The notes under the pieces: model-generated
Databases searched by the model: none
What the model was told of the DNA's origin: nothing
Seen by the model: only the letters and a program-made list of their open reading frames with translations
NCBI RefSeq assembly: GCF_024721585.1
Contig: NZ_CP102629.1
Coordinates: 1,178,001-1,242,000, forward strand
From: Sphingomicrobium aestuariivivum
Lineage (GTDB): Bacteria > Pseudomonadota > Alphaproteobacteria > Sphingomonadales > Sphingomonadaceae
Direction: 5' to 3'
Length of the DNA stretch: 64,000 nucleotides
Translations under genes and position numbers: made by a program
In this document: piece by piece, positions 52,434-61,702 of the stretch
Numbering within the stretch: the first letter of the stretch is position 1
Layout: every line of letters starts with the position of its first letter

Positions 52434-52444
52434 AGGGCTAGGGA

Positions 52445-53305
52445 CTAGCGCATCTCGAGATAGGGCTGGATCGCCTGCTCCATGTCGCGGTCTGGATCGA
52501 AGGAGAGGAGCAGCGCCTTCAATGGCGCCTGCTGCTCGCGCAGCATCCCCACCGTCGGCCGATCGATATCGATGATGAGGAGCATCGACAGGCTGAGGAG
52601 GAGGAACAACACCACCGCCGCCAGCCGCGCCCAGAAGCCGACCAGCGAATAGCCCAGGATCAGCGCGGCGATCATGATGTAGACCAGCAGCACCGCATAG
52701 ACCGCCGAGGGCACCTTCGCGAGGCGGGCGTTCTTGCGCGCGGTATCCATGTCGATGACCTCGTTGATCGAGCCGACGAACTGGGCGGTGATCGGGCTCG
52801 CGCCCTGCCCCTCCACCATCGCGCTGGTCTGCGCCCACATCTGCCCGAGCAGCACCTCGTTGCGCACGAGCCGTTCGGGTAACTCCTCGTCGATCCCCCC
52901 CGACAGGTCGAGCCGGTTCTGCGCATAATCCTCGAGCGTCTCGCGCAACTGGCCGCGCCACGGCTCTTCGATGAGCGAGGTGCGAAGATGCGCGGTGCCG
53001 ATGGCATTGGCCTCGACCAGCACCAGCTCGCGCCGCTCCTCGAACCGGCTCAATGACAAGGAAAAGGTGAAGCCCATCAGCAGCGCGAGCAGGCCAAGCA
53101 CCGCGGAGACGACATAAGCCTCCTGCCCTCCCTCTTCCTTGCGCTCGGGCAGGAACAGTCGCGGCGACTTGCGGATGGCATAGCCGACGAGCGCGGCGAC
53201 CAGCATGCCGCCGAACAGCACGAGCGAGATGTCGATGAGCGAGGAGCGGTCGAAGATATCGACGAGGGTTTGGGGAATGAAGATGTTCCCGTCTGCCTCG
53301 TTCAT
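52445..53305 (-). CDS. DUF4239 (bestrophin-like) membrane protein
   Basis: 286 residues with four predicted transmembrane helices: two near the N-terminus (ISLVLFGGMLVAALVGYAI; VVSAVLGLLALLMGFTFSLSL) and two near the C-terminus (VYAVLLVYIMIAALILGYSL; AAVVLFLLLSLSMLLIIDID), with a helical periplasmic or cytoplasmic middle. The ALLMGFTFSLSLSRFEERRELVLVEANAIG segment is the DUF4239 hallmark. Possibly a channel-like protein; function unknown. It lies inside the glucan locus but is divergent from lacI, with no operator near its own start. Confidence 0.8.
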   Translation of the reverse strand: MNEADGNIFIPQTLVDIFDRSSLIDISLVLFGGMLVAALVGYAIRKSPRLFLPERKEEGGQEAYVVSAVLGLLALLMGFTFSLSLSRFEERRELVLVEANAIGTAHLRTSLIEEPWRGQLRETLEDYAQNRLDLSGGIDEELPERLVRNEVLLGQMWAQTSAMVEGQGASPITAQFVGSINEVIDMDTARKNARLAKVPSAVYAVLLVYIMIAALILGYSLVGFWARLAAVVLFLLLSLSMLLIIDIDRPTVGMLREQQAPLKALLLSFDPDRDMEQAIQPYLEMR

Positions 53306-53478
53306 CCGCGCTTCCCTTCGCTGCCCCGCCGACTCCGGAAATTAACGCAAATCTATACGCGCATGCCGGGTGAACGGAAAGCTGGGCTGTTCGCCGATAA
53401 CTTGACTTCCTTGTCCCCGCGGAGCTTTTTGGCTTGTGGGGCCGCCCTGCGGAAGCGTAGGGCGCGCAGGGAGGGATT

Positions 53479-54522
53479 ATGAAAAAGCGTTCGGTGACCA
53501 TCGAGGATGTTGCGCGCGTGGCCAACGTGTCGCGCCAAACGGTAAGCCGCGTGCTCAACCGGCTGCCCTCGGTCAGCGCCGATGCCAAGGCCCGCGTCGA
53601 GGAGGCGATCGCCGAGTTGGGCTATGTCCCCAACCTAGCGGCGCGGCGCATGGGCGGCGCGAAAAGCTTCCTCATCATGGCGATCAACGATCGCGCCCGC
53701 ACCATCGAGAACTGGGCCGCGGGGCGCGGCAACGACTGGGTCGACCAGATGCTCTACGGCGGCATGATGGCCTGCGAGGAACGCGGCTATCACATGCTGT
53801 TCGAGCTGGTGGACACCGAGCCCGCGCTGGCGGCAGGGCAGATGCAGCGCATCCTCACCAGCCTCCAGCCCGACGGCTTCATCCTGACCCAGCCGCACAG
53901 CGAGAATCCCAAACTGGCCGAGCAATTGAAGGAGCGAGGGCGCCCCTTCGTGCGCATCGGCCTGCCCAATCCCGACATCCCCGCCGTCTCGGTCCACATG
54001 GACGAGGCGGGCGCCGCGCGCGCGGCGGTCGAGCATCTGATCGATTTCGGCCATCGCGACATCGCGCTGCTCGCGGGCAACAAGCAATATGCGGGCAGCA
54101 TCGCGCGCCGCGAGGGCTATGCCGAGGCGATGGCCGAAGCGGGCCACGAGCAGCGCATCGAGGAAGGCGACTTTTCCTACGACAAGGCCGCCGAGATCGC
54201 CGCCCACTGGTTCGACGGCGATGACGGCCCGAGCGCCATCATCGCCGAGAATGACGAAATGGCCTTTGCCGTGCTGCGCGAGGCGGGTCGGCGTGGCATC
54301 AAGGTGCCCGAACAACTGTCACTGCTCTCCTTCGAGGACACGCCCGGCGTGCGCTTCTCGGTGCCGCCGCTGACCGCCATCCGACAGCCGACCGCCAAGA
54401 TGATCGGCAAGGCCTGCGACCTCCTCATGGACCGCGCCGAGGGCAAGGACGCGGAGGAAGATGTCCACGTCCTGCCGTTCGAACTGATCATCCGCGAGAC
54501 CACGGGTCCCGCGCCCAAGTGA
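53479..54522 (+). CDS. LacI family transcriptional regulator
   Basis: 347 residues. N-terminal helix-turn-helix and hinge: VTIEDVARVANVSRQTVSRV, then AELGYVPNLAARRM. The sugar-binding periplasmic-binding-protein-like core has GHRDIALLAGNKQYAGSIAR, ARREGYAEAMAEAG, SAIIAENDEMAFAVL and PEQLSLLSFEDTP. It is the natural repressor for the TGTGANCGNTCACA sites around it. No such site lies before its own gene, so autoregulation is not apparent. AGGGAGGG precedes the ATG. The MFS gene follows 22 bp downstream. Confidence 0.92.
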   Translation: MKKRSVTIEDVARVANVSRQTVSRVLNRLPSVSADAKARVEEAIAELGYVPNLAARRMGGAKSFLIMAINDRARTIENWAAGRGNDWVDQMLYGGMMACEERGYHMLFELVDTEPALAAGQMQRILTSLQPDGFILTQPHSENPKLAEQLKERGRPFVRIGLPNPDIPAVSVHMDEAGAARAAVEHLIDFGHRDIALLAGNKQYAGSIARREGYAEAMAEAGHEQRIEEGDFSYDKAAEIAAHWFDGDDGPSAIIAENDEMAFAVLREAGRRGIKVPEQLSLLSFEDTPGVRFSVPPLTAIRQPTAKMIGKACDLLMDRAEGKDAEEDVHVLPFELIIRETTGPAPK

Positions 54523-54544
54523 CCTTGCGCGAAAGGCGCCGAGC

Positions 54545-55753
54545 ATGACCGGTTTCGAGCGCCGCCTCGTCCTTGCCAACCTCGGCGCCTTCACCGCCTT
54601 CATGCCGCTGCTCGTGCTGCTCTTGCCGCGGCGGATCGAGGCGGTGGCGCCGACCGGGGCGCTGGCGCAGCTCTCCCTCCTCCTGCTCGTCGGCGGCCTC
54701 GTCGCCAGCGGCGCGCATGTGCTGGGCGGCTGGTGGAGCGATCGCTGGATGGCGCGCACCGGCAGCCGCCGCACCCAGATCGCGATCGGCCTCGTCGCCG
54801 TCCTCGCCAGCCTCGTCGCGTTCGGCAGCGCGATGACCCTGACCGGCCTGATGGCAGCGATGATCGGCTTCCAGTTCAGCTTCAACATCCTGTTCGCGCC
54901 ATTGAATGCGCTCCTCGCCGACTATGTCCCCGATCCGCGCAAGGGACTGGTCGCTGGGGCGGCAGGCGGCATGCTTCCGCTCGCCGGCTTCACGGTCAGC
55001 ATCGTCGGCTGGGTTTCGGCCAGCGATGCCGCCTGGCCCTTCGCGATGGTCGCCGCCGCGGTAGGGCTCGGCATCGCCCCGCTGCTCCTCGGCTGGACCC
55101 GCGATCCCGTGATCGCCACCGCACCGCTCGGCGAAGCACCGGGCTCGGCGGCATGGAAGCTACTCAAGGGCGATTTCGCTTATGCCTGGATCGCGCGGCT
55201 GCTGGTCCAGTTGGGCGCGGTCGTGGTGATCAGCTACCTCTTCCTCTACGTCGACACGGTCGCGCGCGGGGCACCGGGCTTCGGGGAACGCAATGCCTCG
55301 TCGGCGGTGGCGCTGCTGGCGCTCGTCTCCAACCTCTTCGCCATCGCCGCGGGGCTGCTCGCGGGGCGGTGGAGCGACCGGCTCGGCGCCCGCCGTCCGG
55401 TTCTCGTCGCTACCGCGCTTCTCATGGCGGCGATGCTGGCGCTGCTCGCGCTCGCCCCGCACTGGGGGGTGGTGATCGCCGCCCATGCGCTCTTCACCGC
55501 TGCACTGACCGCCTTTCTCGCGGTCGACAGCGCGATGGTCGCCAGCCTCGTTGCCGGCCGCCGCCGCCGCGGCGCGCTCCTCGGCATGATGAACCTCACC
55601 AACACCCTGCCCTCGGTGCTCGCCCCCGCCATCGCGCTCACGCTCGCCCAAGCGGCGCTGGGCGGCGCGGCGCTCGTCACGCTGCTGTGGCTGGCGGCAG
55701 GTGCCACGGTCGTCGCCGCGTTGGCAGTGTTGCGCATCCGCACCATACGCTAA
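54545..55753 (+). CDS. MFS transporter (sugar-type candidate)
   Basis: 402 residues, 12 predicted transmembrane helices in two halves. The loop after helix 2 carries GGWWSDRWMARTGSRRTQI and the second half repeats it as AGRWSDRLGARRPVL, the MFS G-x-x-S-D-R motif. Similar to GPH/major facilitator carriers described beside glycoside hydrolases in sphingomonads, so an oligosaccharide or glucoside is the likely cargo. It is co-directional with lacI and likely co-transcribed. Substrate inferred from context only. Confidence 0.82.
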   Translation: MTGFERRLVLANLGAFTAFMPLLVLLLPRRIEAVAPTGALAQLSLLLLVGGLVASGAHVLGGWWSDRWMARTGSRRTQIAIGLVAVLASLVAFGSAMTLTGLMAAMIGFQFSFNILFAPLNALLADYVPDPRKGLVAGAAGGMLPLAGFTVSIVGWVSASDAAWPFAMVAAAVGLGIAPLLLGWTRDPVIATAPLGEAPGSAAWKLLKGDFAYAWIARLLVQLGAVVVISYLFLYVDTVARGAPGFGERNASSAVALLALVSNLFAIAAGLLAGRWSDRLGARRPVLVATALLMAAMLALLALAPHWGVVIAAHALFTAALTAFLAVDSAMVASLVAGRRRRGALLGMMNLTNTLPSVLAPAIALTLAQAALGGAALVTLLWLAAGATVVAALAVLRIRTIR

Positions 55754-55804
55754 CCCCTTCCCTTCAAGCGACAATCGCGGCACAAAAGCGATAGACGCGC
55801 ACTC

Positions 55805-55818
55805 TGTGATCGTTCACA
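55805..55818. promoter_or_regulatory. LacI-type operator TGTGATCGTTCACA
   Basis: Perfect arms TGTGA/TCACA around the CG centre, about 60 bp before the sugar transporter start and 50 bp after the previous gene. Third member of the locus-wide operator set. Confidence 0.75.
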
Positions 55819-55878
55819 GTCGCGCCTCGTTTCCCGGCAGGCCCCTGCCGGGTCATTCTCTATGGGGGAGGATTTTTC

Positions 55879-57321
55879 ATGGTTTCAGTGTCGCCCGATG
55901 CGGCCACCAGCACCGATAGCCGCCCGGTTATCGACGAGGACGGCGGCGTGCATGCGCCCGGCCTCAACTATTTCGTCTTCGCGCTCTTCTTCATCTTCGG
56001 CGGGATCACGTCATTGAACGACGTCATCATCCCCAAGCTGAAAGAGCTGTTCACGCTCAGCTACACCGAAGCCATGCTGGTGCAGTTCTGCTTCTTCACC
56101 GCCTACCTGCTGATCGGCATCCCCGGCGCCAAGCTCGTCAAGAAGATCGGCTACATGCGCGGCGCGGTGGCGGGTCTCGTCACCATGATGGCGGGCTGCC
56201 TGCTGTTCATCCCCGCGAGCCAGACCGCGACCTATCCGGTCTTCCTCCTCGCGCTCTTCGTCCTCGCCTCGGGCGTGGTCGTGGTGCAGGTCGTCGCCAA
56301 CCCGCTGATCAGCATGCTCGGGCCGCAAAGGACCGCGCACAGCCGCCTCACCTTCGCGCAGGCGTTCAACTCGCTCGGCACCACCGTCTTCCCGATCGTC
56401 GGCACGATCGTCATCCTCGGCAGCCTTGCCACGGTGACCGCCGACCAGCTGTCGGGTGTCGAACTCCAGCAGTATCGCCAGGAAGAGAGCGCTGCCATCT
56501 GGAAGGGCTATCTCGGCCTCACCGTGCTGATCGGCATCGTCGCGGCCGCCGTCTGGGCCTTCCGCAAGCGCCTGCCGCATGATGCCAAGAGCATGGGCGA
56601 GAGCAAGCTGGTGTCGTGGAACCGCTATGCCATCGGCATCGCCATCGTCCTCGTCGGCGGGCTCGTCGCGATCAACCGCTTCGGCCTGTTCGAGGAAGAC
56701 CAGGTGGCGCAGGTCGTCGGCCTGCTCATCATCCTCGGTGCGCCGATCCTGTGGCTCTTCGACAACGACCTCCTGAAGCGCACCCGCTTCGGCTATGGCG
56801 CGCTCAGCATCTTCCTTTACGTCGGTGCCGAGGTCGCGATCGGGTCGATCATCGTCAACTACCTGATGCAGGAAAGCGTCCTCGGGCTGCCCGAGAGCGA
56901 AGCCGGCAAGCTCATTGCCGTCTACTGGGGCGGCGCGATGGTCGGCCGCTTCATCGGCTCGGGCCTCTTGCGCATCTTCTCGCCCGGCAAGATCCTCGCC
57001 TTCAACTGCCTTGGTGCCATCGCGCTGATCACTGTCAGCATGATGTCGACGGGCGAAGTGGCGGGCTATTCGCTGCTCGCGGTCGGCCTCATGAACTCGA
57101 TCATGTTCCCGACGATCTTCAGCCTCGCCTGCGAGAAGCTGGGGCCGCGTGCGGCCGACGGGTCGGGCATCATCAACATCGCCATCTTCGGCGGTGCGGT
57201 GGTTCCCGTCGTGTTCGGCATGGTGGCCGATGCCACCAGCCTGTCGAGCGCGCTCGTCCTGCCGATCATCTGCTACGCGATCATCATGGGCTTCGGCATC
57301 TTCGCCCGGCGCCCTGCCTGA
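55879..57321 (+). CDS. Sugar MFS transporter (FGP/GluP-like)
   Basis: 480 residues, 12 helices. The fucose-galactose-glucose permease family is recognised by FALFFIFGGITSLNDVIIPKLK, FFTAYLLIGIPGAKLVKKIGY, VVQVVANPLISMLGPQ and FAQAFNSLGTTVFPIVG. These are proton symporters for hexoses. A central insertion (about residues 195-260) is longer than in E. coli FucP. It follows a LacI-type operator and has GGGGGAGGA before ATG. It would take up glucose released by the GH3 enzyme. Confidence 0.9.
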   Translation: MVSVSPDAATSTDSRPVIDEDGGVHAPGLNYFVFALFFIFGGITSLNDVIIPKLKELFTLSYTEAMLVQFCFFTAYLLIGIPGAKLVKKIGYMRGAVAGLVTMMAGCLLFIPASQTATYPVFLLALFVLASGVVVVQVVANPLISMLGPQRTAHSRLTFAQAFNSLGTTVFPIVGTIVILGSLATVTADQLSGVELQQYRQEESAAIWKGYLGLTVLIGIVAAAVWAFRKRLPHDAKSMGESKLVSWNRYAIGIAIVLVGGLVAINRFGLFEEDQVAQVVGLLIILGAPILWLFDNDLLKRTRFGYGALSIFLYVGAEVAIGSIIVNYLMQESVLGLPESEAGKLIAVYWGGAMVGRFIGSGLLRIFSPGKILAFNCLGAIALITVSMMSTGEVAGYSLLAVGLMNSIMFPTIFSLACEKLGPRAADGSGIINIAIFGGAVVPVVFGMVADATSLSSALVLPIICYAIIMGFGIFARRPA

Positions 57322-57352
57322 TGCGCTGACCGCCCGCGGGCGATCCAGAAGA

Positions 57353-57383
57353 GGGCGTCGCGGCCAGCCGCGGCGCCCTTTTT
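57353..57383 (+). terminator. Intrinsic terminator after the sugar transporter
   Basis: GGGCG-T-CGCGGC pairs with GCCGCG-G-CGCCC (one U-G pair) around CA, followed by TTTTTC. Strong + strand terminator that closes the glucan locus. Confidence 0.8.
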
Positions 57384-57447
57384 CTTTGTGGCTCGGAACC
57401 GCGCCCCCACAGCTCGCGCTTGGTCAGGAACAGATGGACGGGTGGAT

Positions 57448-58395
57448 ATGAGTAACAAGAAGTTCGTGGCAATCATCGGCGCCGGTTCGGTCGGCTGTTG
57501 GCTCGGCGGGCGCCTGCGCGCCGCGGGCCACGAGGTCGCCATCCTGCGCGAGAAGTCGCGTATCCAGCGCGACAACGAGATCATCGTCCTCGAGGAGGGC
57601 GAGGAAGAAGAACGCGTCGAGCTGCCGGTATGGGAGGCGCTCGAGCCCAAGCCCGACATCATCCTCCTCGCGGTAAAAGCGATGTTCCTGCCGCAGGTGG
57701 CGCCGCTCTTGGCCGCCAACATGAAGGAGGACACGCTCGTCCTGCCCCTGCAGAACGGCGTCCCCTTCTGGTTCGCGGGCGACGAGACGGTGATCGATGT
57801 CGATCCCGTCGGCTCGGTCCGTACCGCGGTCGGCCAAGCCAATATCATCGGCACCGTCGTCCACGCCTCGGTCAGCCGCAAGGGCGACTGGATCACTGTG
57901 GGCAAGGCCGACAAGCTCTTGCTCGGCGAACCCTCGGGCTCGCACAGCGCGCGCGTCGCCGAGCTGGTACAGCTGTTCCGCGACGCCGGCGTGCCGAGCG
58001 CACAGTCGGACAATATCCGCAACGACATCTGGTACAAATTGTGGGGCAATCTCACGATCAACCCCTTGTCCGCGCTGACCCGCCAGACGGTCGACCGGCT
58101 GCTCGACGACGAGGACGTGCTGTCCTTCATCCGTCGCGGCATGGAGGAATGCGCGGCGATCGGCGAGGCGATCGGTTGTTCGATCAGCGACAGCATCGAC
58201 GACCGGCTCGACGTCACCCGCACGCTGGGGGTGTTCAAACCCTCGATGCTACAGGACCTCGAGGCGGGCCGCCCGCTCGAATATAAGGCGCTGGTGGCCG
58301 CGCCCCGCGCCATCGCGCGCGAGCATGGCATCGAGACCCCCGCCATCGACGCGCTGCTCGGGATGATCCGCCAGCTCGATGGCGGCCTAGTCTAA
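57448..58395 (+). CDS. 2-dehydropantoate 2-reductase family protein
   Basis: 315 residues. N-terminal NADP-binding GAGSVGCWLGGRL, LLAVKAMFLPQV and LPLQNGVPFW; C-terminal domain with the substrate Lys region DIWYKLWGNLTINPLSALT and a helical end (FKPSMLQDLEAGRPLEYKAL). The PanE/ApbA family reduces ketopantoate for coenzyme A, but many paralogues act on other 2-keto acids, so panE itself is not certain. Start at ATG 57448 with GGTGGA upstream. Its 3' end overlaps the convergent ABC1 gene by 9 bases. Confidence 0.85.
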   Translation: MSNKKFVAIIGAGSVGCWLGGRLRAAGHEVAILREKSRIQRDNEIIVLEEGEEEERVELPVWEALEPKPDIILLAVKAMFLPQVAPLLAANMKEDTLVLPLQNGVPFWFAGDETVIDVDPVGSVRTAVGQANIIGTVVHASVSRKGDWITVGKADKLLLGEPSGSHSARVAELVQLFRDAGVPSAQSDNIRNDIWYKLWGNLTINPLSALTRQTVDRLLDDEDVLSFIRRGMEECAAIGEAIGCSISDSIDDRLDVTRTLGVFKPSMLQDLEAGRPLEYKALVAAPRAIAREHGIETPAIDALLGMIRQLDGGLV

Positions 58396-59712
58396 CGCCG
58401 CGTCGACCAGCGAGCGGATCTCGACCCGCGCCTTCAAGTTGGCCGCGAGCAGCGCGGTGCCCGAAATCTTGCGCTGGACGAACAGGGTCTCGGCGGGCGG
58501 CAGGTGCCACGCCGAGCGGTCCTCGGCGATCCGCATCCCCTGTTCGCGCAGCCCCGCGACAAAGCCGCGGTCGCCGAAATCGAACGGGCCGGGACGCGCG
58601 AATTCGGTGACGATCACGTCGATCATGCCGTCGACCAGCGCGCGATGCTTGTCGGCGGCCACGGCGCTCATGAAGCCCGCCGCCACCGCCGCCTCGCGCA
58701 CGCCGTCGCGATCCTCACGGCGTACGGCGGCGAGGATGTCGCGATAGGCAGCGGCGATGTCCGGATCGACGGCCCGCGCCGCGCCGAAGTCGAGCAGCAC
58801 CAGCCGTCCCGTCTCGGGCTGGTAGCGGTAGTTGGCGAAATTGGGATCGGTCTGCATGACCCCGAAATCGAACAGCTCGCGCAGCACCAGCTCGATGAGC
58901 TCGCCCATCACGCGGTCGCGCACCTCTTGCGGCTCGGTCAACAATTCCTCGATGGCCACGCCCTCGACGAAATCCATCGCGAGAATGTCGGGCGTCGTCA
59001 GCTCGGGCACCAGCCCCGGGACGACATAGCGGTCATCACCCTCGAGCCGCGCCTTGTAGGCCGCCAGCTGCTGGCCCTCGCGCTCGTAATCGGCCTCCTC
59101 GGCGAGCTGCGTCTTGGCCGCCTCGAGCAGCGGCGCGATGTCGAGTTCCTTCGGCAGCAGCCCCGACACGCGCAGCAGCGTCGCGACATTGTCGACATCG
59201 CTGTCGATCGATTGCGCCACCCCCGGATACTGGATCTTCACCGCCAGTTCGCGCCCGTCGGGAAGGGTCGCGCGATGCACCTGCCCGATCGAGGCCGCCG
59301 CCATCGGGGTCGGCTCGAAGCGCTTGAAACGGCGGCGCCAGTCGGCACCCCATTCGGCCTTGAGAAGGTTGTTCAATTGCTGCGGCGGCATGCGATGCGC
59401 CTGGTCGCGAAGACGGGCGAGGATGGCGGCAAGCTCGGGCGGCAACAGGTCGCCCGCGTCCATCGAGATCATCTGCCCCAGCTTCATCGCCGCGCCGCGC
59501 AGGTGCGAGAGGCGGTCGGTCACCCGCGCGATATTGGCCGGCGTCAGCATGAGGTCGCGGGCCTTTACCCCCTCCCCGCGCGCGAGCCGCCGCGCGCCTT
59601 CACCAACCATGCCGCCCACGACACCGAGGCCGAGCCGCGTGAACTGGCCGACGCGTGCGGCGCGGCCTGCGGGAACGGCGCGTGTCGGCCTGTCGTCTCG
59701 GGGATCGTCCAT
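58387..59712 (-). CDS. ABC1/COQ8-like (AarF-UbiB family) atypical kinase
   Basis: 441 residues. It carries the K-x-G-Q motif (AMKLGQMISMD), the A-rich loop PMAAASIGQVH, ATP-binding Lys in LAVKIQYPGV, MQTDPNFANYRY and metal-binding LLDFGAAR. MQTDPNxxN is the COQ8/ADCK3 pattern rather than the HADPHPGN of UbiB. Family members support ubiquinone synthesis as ATPases. No transmembrane anchor seen, unlike UbiB. The frame runs on to 60948 only as a shadow of the chemoreceptor gene; real start ATG 59712 (MDDPRDDRPT). Tail to tail with the reductase gene. Confidence 0.88.
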   Translation of the reverse strand: MDDPRDDRPTRAVPAGRAARVGQFTRLGLGVVGGMVGEGARRLARGEGVKARDLMLTPANIARVTDRLSHLRGAAMKLGQMISMDAGDLLPPELAAILARLRDQAHRMPPQQLNNLLKAEWGADWRRRFKRFEPTPMAAASIGQVHRATLPDGRELAVKIQYPGVAQSIDSDVDNVATLLRVSGLLPKELDIAPLLEAAKTQLAEEADYEREGQQLAAYKARLEGDDRYVVPGLVPELTTPDILAMDFVEGVAIEELLTEPQEVRDRVMGELIELVLRELFDFGVMQTDPNFANYRYQPETGRLVLLDFGAARAVDPDIAAAYRDILAAVRREDRDGVREAAVAAGFMSAVAADKHRALVDGMIDVIVTEFARPGPFDFGDRGFVAGLREQGMRIAEDRSAWHLPPAETLFVQRKISGTALLAANLKARVEIRSLVDAALD

Positions 59713-59728
59713 GCCCCCCAGATGGGAA

Positions 59729-59754
59729 GCGGGGGCGGCTCTCGCCACCCCCGC
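59729..59754. terminator. GC-rich hairpin between chemoreceptor and ABC1 genes
   Basis: GCGGGGG-C-GGC pairs with GCC-A-CCCCCGC around TCTC (on the - strand a G-U pair replaces the mismatch). No U-tract, so it may only slow transcription. It lies just after the chemoreceptor stop. Confidence 0.4.
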
Positions 59755-59783
59755 CCTTGGTCCCGTTCCTGCGCTCCGGCCGT

Positions 59784-61538
59784 TCAGGCCGCGCGCAAAT
59801 GCTCGAGGAATTCGTCGAGCTGGTATTTCAGCTCTTCCGATTGCGTGCGCAGCTGGCCGGCCGCATCGAGCACCGCCTTCGAACTGGCACCCGCCGTCCG
59901 CGCGGCCTGCCCGACCTCGGCGATATTGTCGTTGACCATCTGGGTGCCGCGCGCGGCCTCGTCGATCGAGCGCGCCACTTCGGTCGAGGCCAGCGACTGC
60001 TGCTCGACCGCCGAGGTGACCGCGAGGCTGACTTCCTCGAGATGGCCGACCTTGGCGGCGATCGCGCCCAGCGCTTCGGCGCTTTCCGACGAGCCTGAAC
60101 GGATCGATCCCAGGAGGCTTGCGATCTCGCCAGTGGCATCGCGGGTCTGCCCCGCCAGCGCCTTCACTTCGGCGGCCACGACCGAGAAGCCCTTGCCCGC
60201 CTCGCCCGCGCGCGCCGCCTCGATGGTGGCGTTGAGGGCAAGCATGTTGGTGCGTCCCGCGATCGAGCCGATGAGGCCGATGATATCGTCGATGCGCGCG
60301 ACCGAATTGGCCAGCTCCTCGATCCGCGCGTCGGCGGCGCGCACGTCCTGCGCGACCTCGCGGGTGATATTGGCGGCGCCGCCCATCTGGCGGTTGATCT
60401 CGCCGATCGACTCGTTGAGCTCGTCGCCCGCCGACGCCACTGTCATCACGTTGGACGAGGCCTGCTGCGAGGCCGAGCCGACGAGCTGCGCCTGCTGCAT
60501 GGTCTGTTCGGCGGTGCTCGCCATGCCTTGCGCGGTGGCGTGCAGTTCGTCCGAGCTTTCGCCCACTTCGCGCGCGACGCGGCCGACATATTGTTCGAAG
60601 CGTGCGGCCAGTTCGAGCATCTCGAGACGGCGTGCCTCGTCGGCCGCTTCCTTCTCGGCTTCGCGTGTCCGCTGGGCCTCGACCTCGCGGCGCGCGGCAT
60701 CGGCCTGCGCACGCTGGAGCTCTTCCATCTCGGCAGCATTGGCCTTGAAGACCTCCATCGCGCGGGCCATTTCGCCGACCTCGTCGTAACGCTCCTGTTC
60801 GGGCACCTCGACATTGCGCTCGCCGCGCGCGAGGCGCAGCACCGCATCGGTCAGGCGCCGCACGGCATTGGACAGGTCGGTGGACGTGCTGAAGGCCGCA
60901 CCCGCGCCGACCAGCATGACGATCACGACCATGATCGAGATGCCCCATTCGGTCTGGGTCGCGAGCGTCTGCGTATGCTCGTGGAGCCTGGCTTCTTCCT
61001 GCGCCGCGATTTCCTCGACCTCGGCGATGTCGGCGGTGATCTTGGCGGCATCGGCCTCGACCCGCCCGAGCAGCGCCAGCGTCGCCTCGTCCATCACCAC
61101 CTCTTCCACTTCCTGTGCCGCGAAGTGCGTCTCGGCCTCGTCGATTATCGCGCCGAGATCGTCGAGCCGGACGCGCACGTCGGCCAGGTCCTTGCGCTCG
61201 ATCTCGAGGTCGGCGAGCGCCAGCGATTCATCGACCATCTGGTAGGCGCGCCCGAGCGAGGCGAGCGCCTTCTCGCGGTCCTCGTCATGATGCGCCTCGA
61301 GATAGGCGGTGGCATAGCCGGTCGCGCGCGCGGCTTCGGTCTCGAGCCGCGAGGCGGTCAGCGCGAAGCTGGCGGTTCGGGCATATTGCTCGGCATCCGA
61401 ATTGATCGAGATGACGCTGACGCAGCTGGAAATACCGAGGATGGCGGTGAGACCGAGGACGGCGCCGAAACCGCTCCGCAGTTTGACGTTGATTGCCTGC
61501 CGCTCGTACCAGCCGGACAGGACGGGAATCTTAAACAT
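59784..61538 (-). CDS. Methyl-accepting chemotaxis protein
   Basis: 584 residues. First transmembrane helix at about 20-45 ([20 protein letters not shown]), a helical periplasmic sensor region of about 150 residues, second helix ([18 protein letters not shown]), a HAMP domain and a long coiled coil. The signalling tip is [35 protein letters not shown] (split as two motifs), with R replacing the usual Q in A-x-Q-T-N. No cheA, cheW or cheY is nearby, so it works with chemotaxis genes elsewhere. Ligand unknown. It stands alone. Confidence 0.9.
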   Translation of the reverse strand: MFKIPVLSGWYERQAINVKLRSGFGAVLGLTAILGISSCVSVISINSDAEQYARTASFALTASRLETEAARATGYATAYLEAHHDEDREKALASLGRAYQMVDESLALADLEIERKDLADVRVRLDDLGAIIDEAETHFAAQEVEEVVMDEATLALLGRVEADAAKITADIAEVEEIAAQEEARLHEHTQTLATQTEWGISIMVVIVMLVGAGAAFSTSTDLSNAVRRLTDAVLRLARGERNVEVPEQERYDEVGEMARAMEVFKANAAEMEELQRAQADAARREVEAQRTREAEKEAADEARRLEMLELAARFEQYVGRVAREVGESSDELHATAQGMASTAEQTMQQAQLVGSASQQASSNVMTVASAGDELNESIGEINRQMGGAANITREVAQDVRAADARIEELANSVARIDDIIGLIGSIAGRTNMLALNATIEAARAGEAGKGFSVVAAEVKALAGQTRDATGEIASLLGSIRSGSSESAEALGAIAAKVGHLEEVSLAVTSAVEQQSLASTEVARSIDEAARGTQMVNDNIAEVGQAARTAGASSKAVLDAAGQLRTQSEELKYQLDEFLEHLRAA

Positions 61539-61652
61539 GCTTTACAAATCCGCTACTTAACTACTGACGCGGAGCTTGCCCGTCTTGGCTCACTCTTAGC
61601 GAAGCGGAATTGATCGGAGATGCTTAAAACGCCGTAAATGTGAACGTTCCCG

Positions 61653-61670
61653 TACCGTCTTTTGACGGTA
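61653..61670. repeat. 7-bp inverted repeat TACCGTC-TTTT-GACGGTA
   Basis: Perfect arms around a TTTT loop, located between the DUF4126 gene stop (61703, - strand) and the chemoreceptor start. It could be a weak terminator of the - strand hmgA-fahA-DUF4126 operon or an operator. No U-tract follows. Confidence 0.4.
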
Positions 61671-61702
61671 GCGTAGCGGGTCCGGACGGCGAACGACCCG
61701 TT

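Noticed and set aside
58387-60948. 853-residue frame suggesting a fusion of an unknown domain to the ABC1 kinase
   Set aside because: The upstream part is the chemoreceptor gene in another frame; the kinase has a normal start at 59712.
61639-61652. TGTGAACGTTCCCG, a partial match to the LacI operator, upstream of the chemoreceptor
   Set aside because: The right arm is broken (CCCG instead of CACA). It is 4 kb from the regulon and the gene has no functional link, so chance is likelier.
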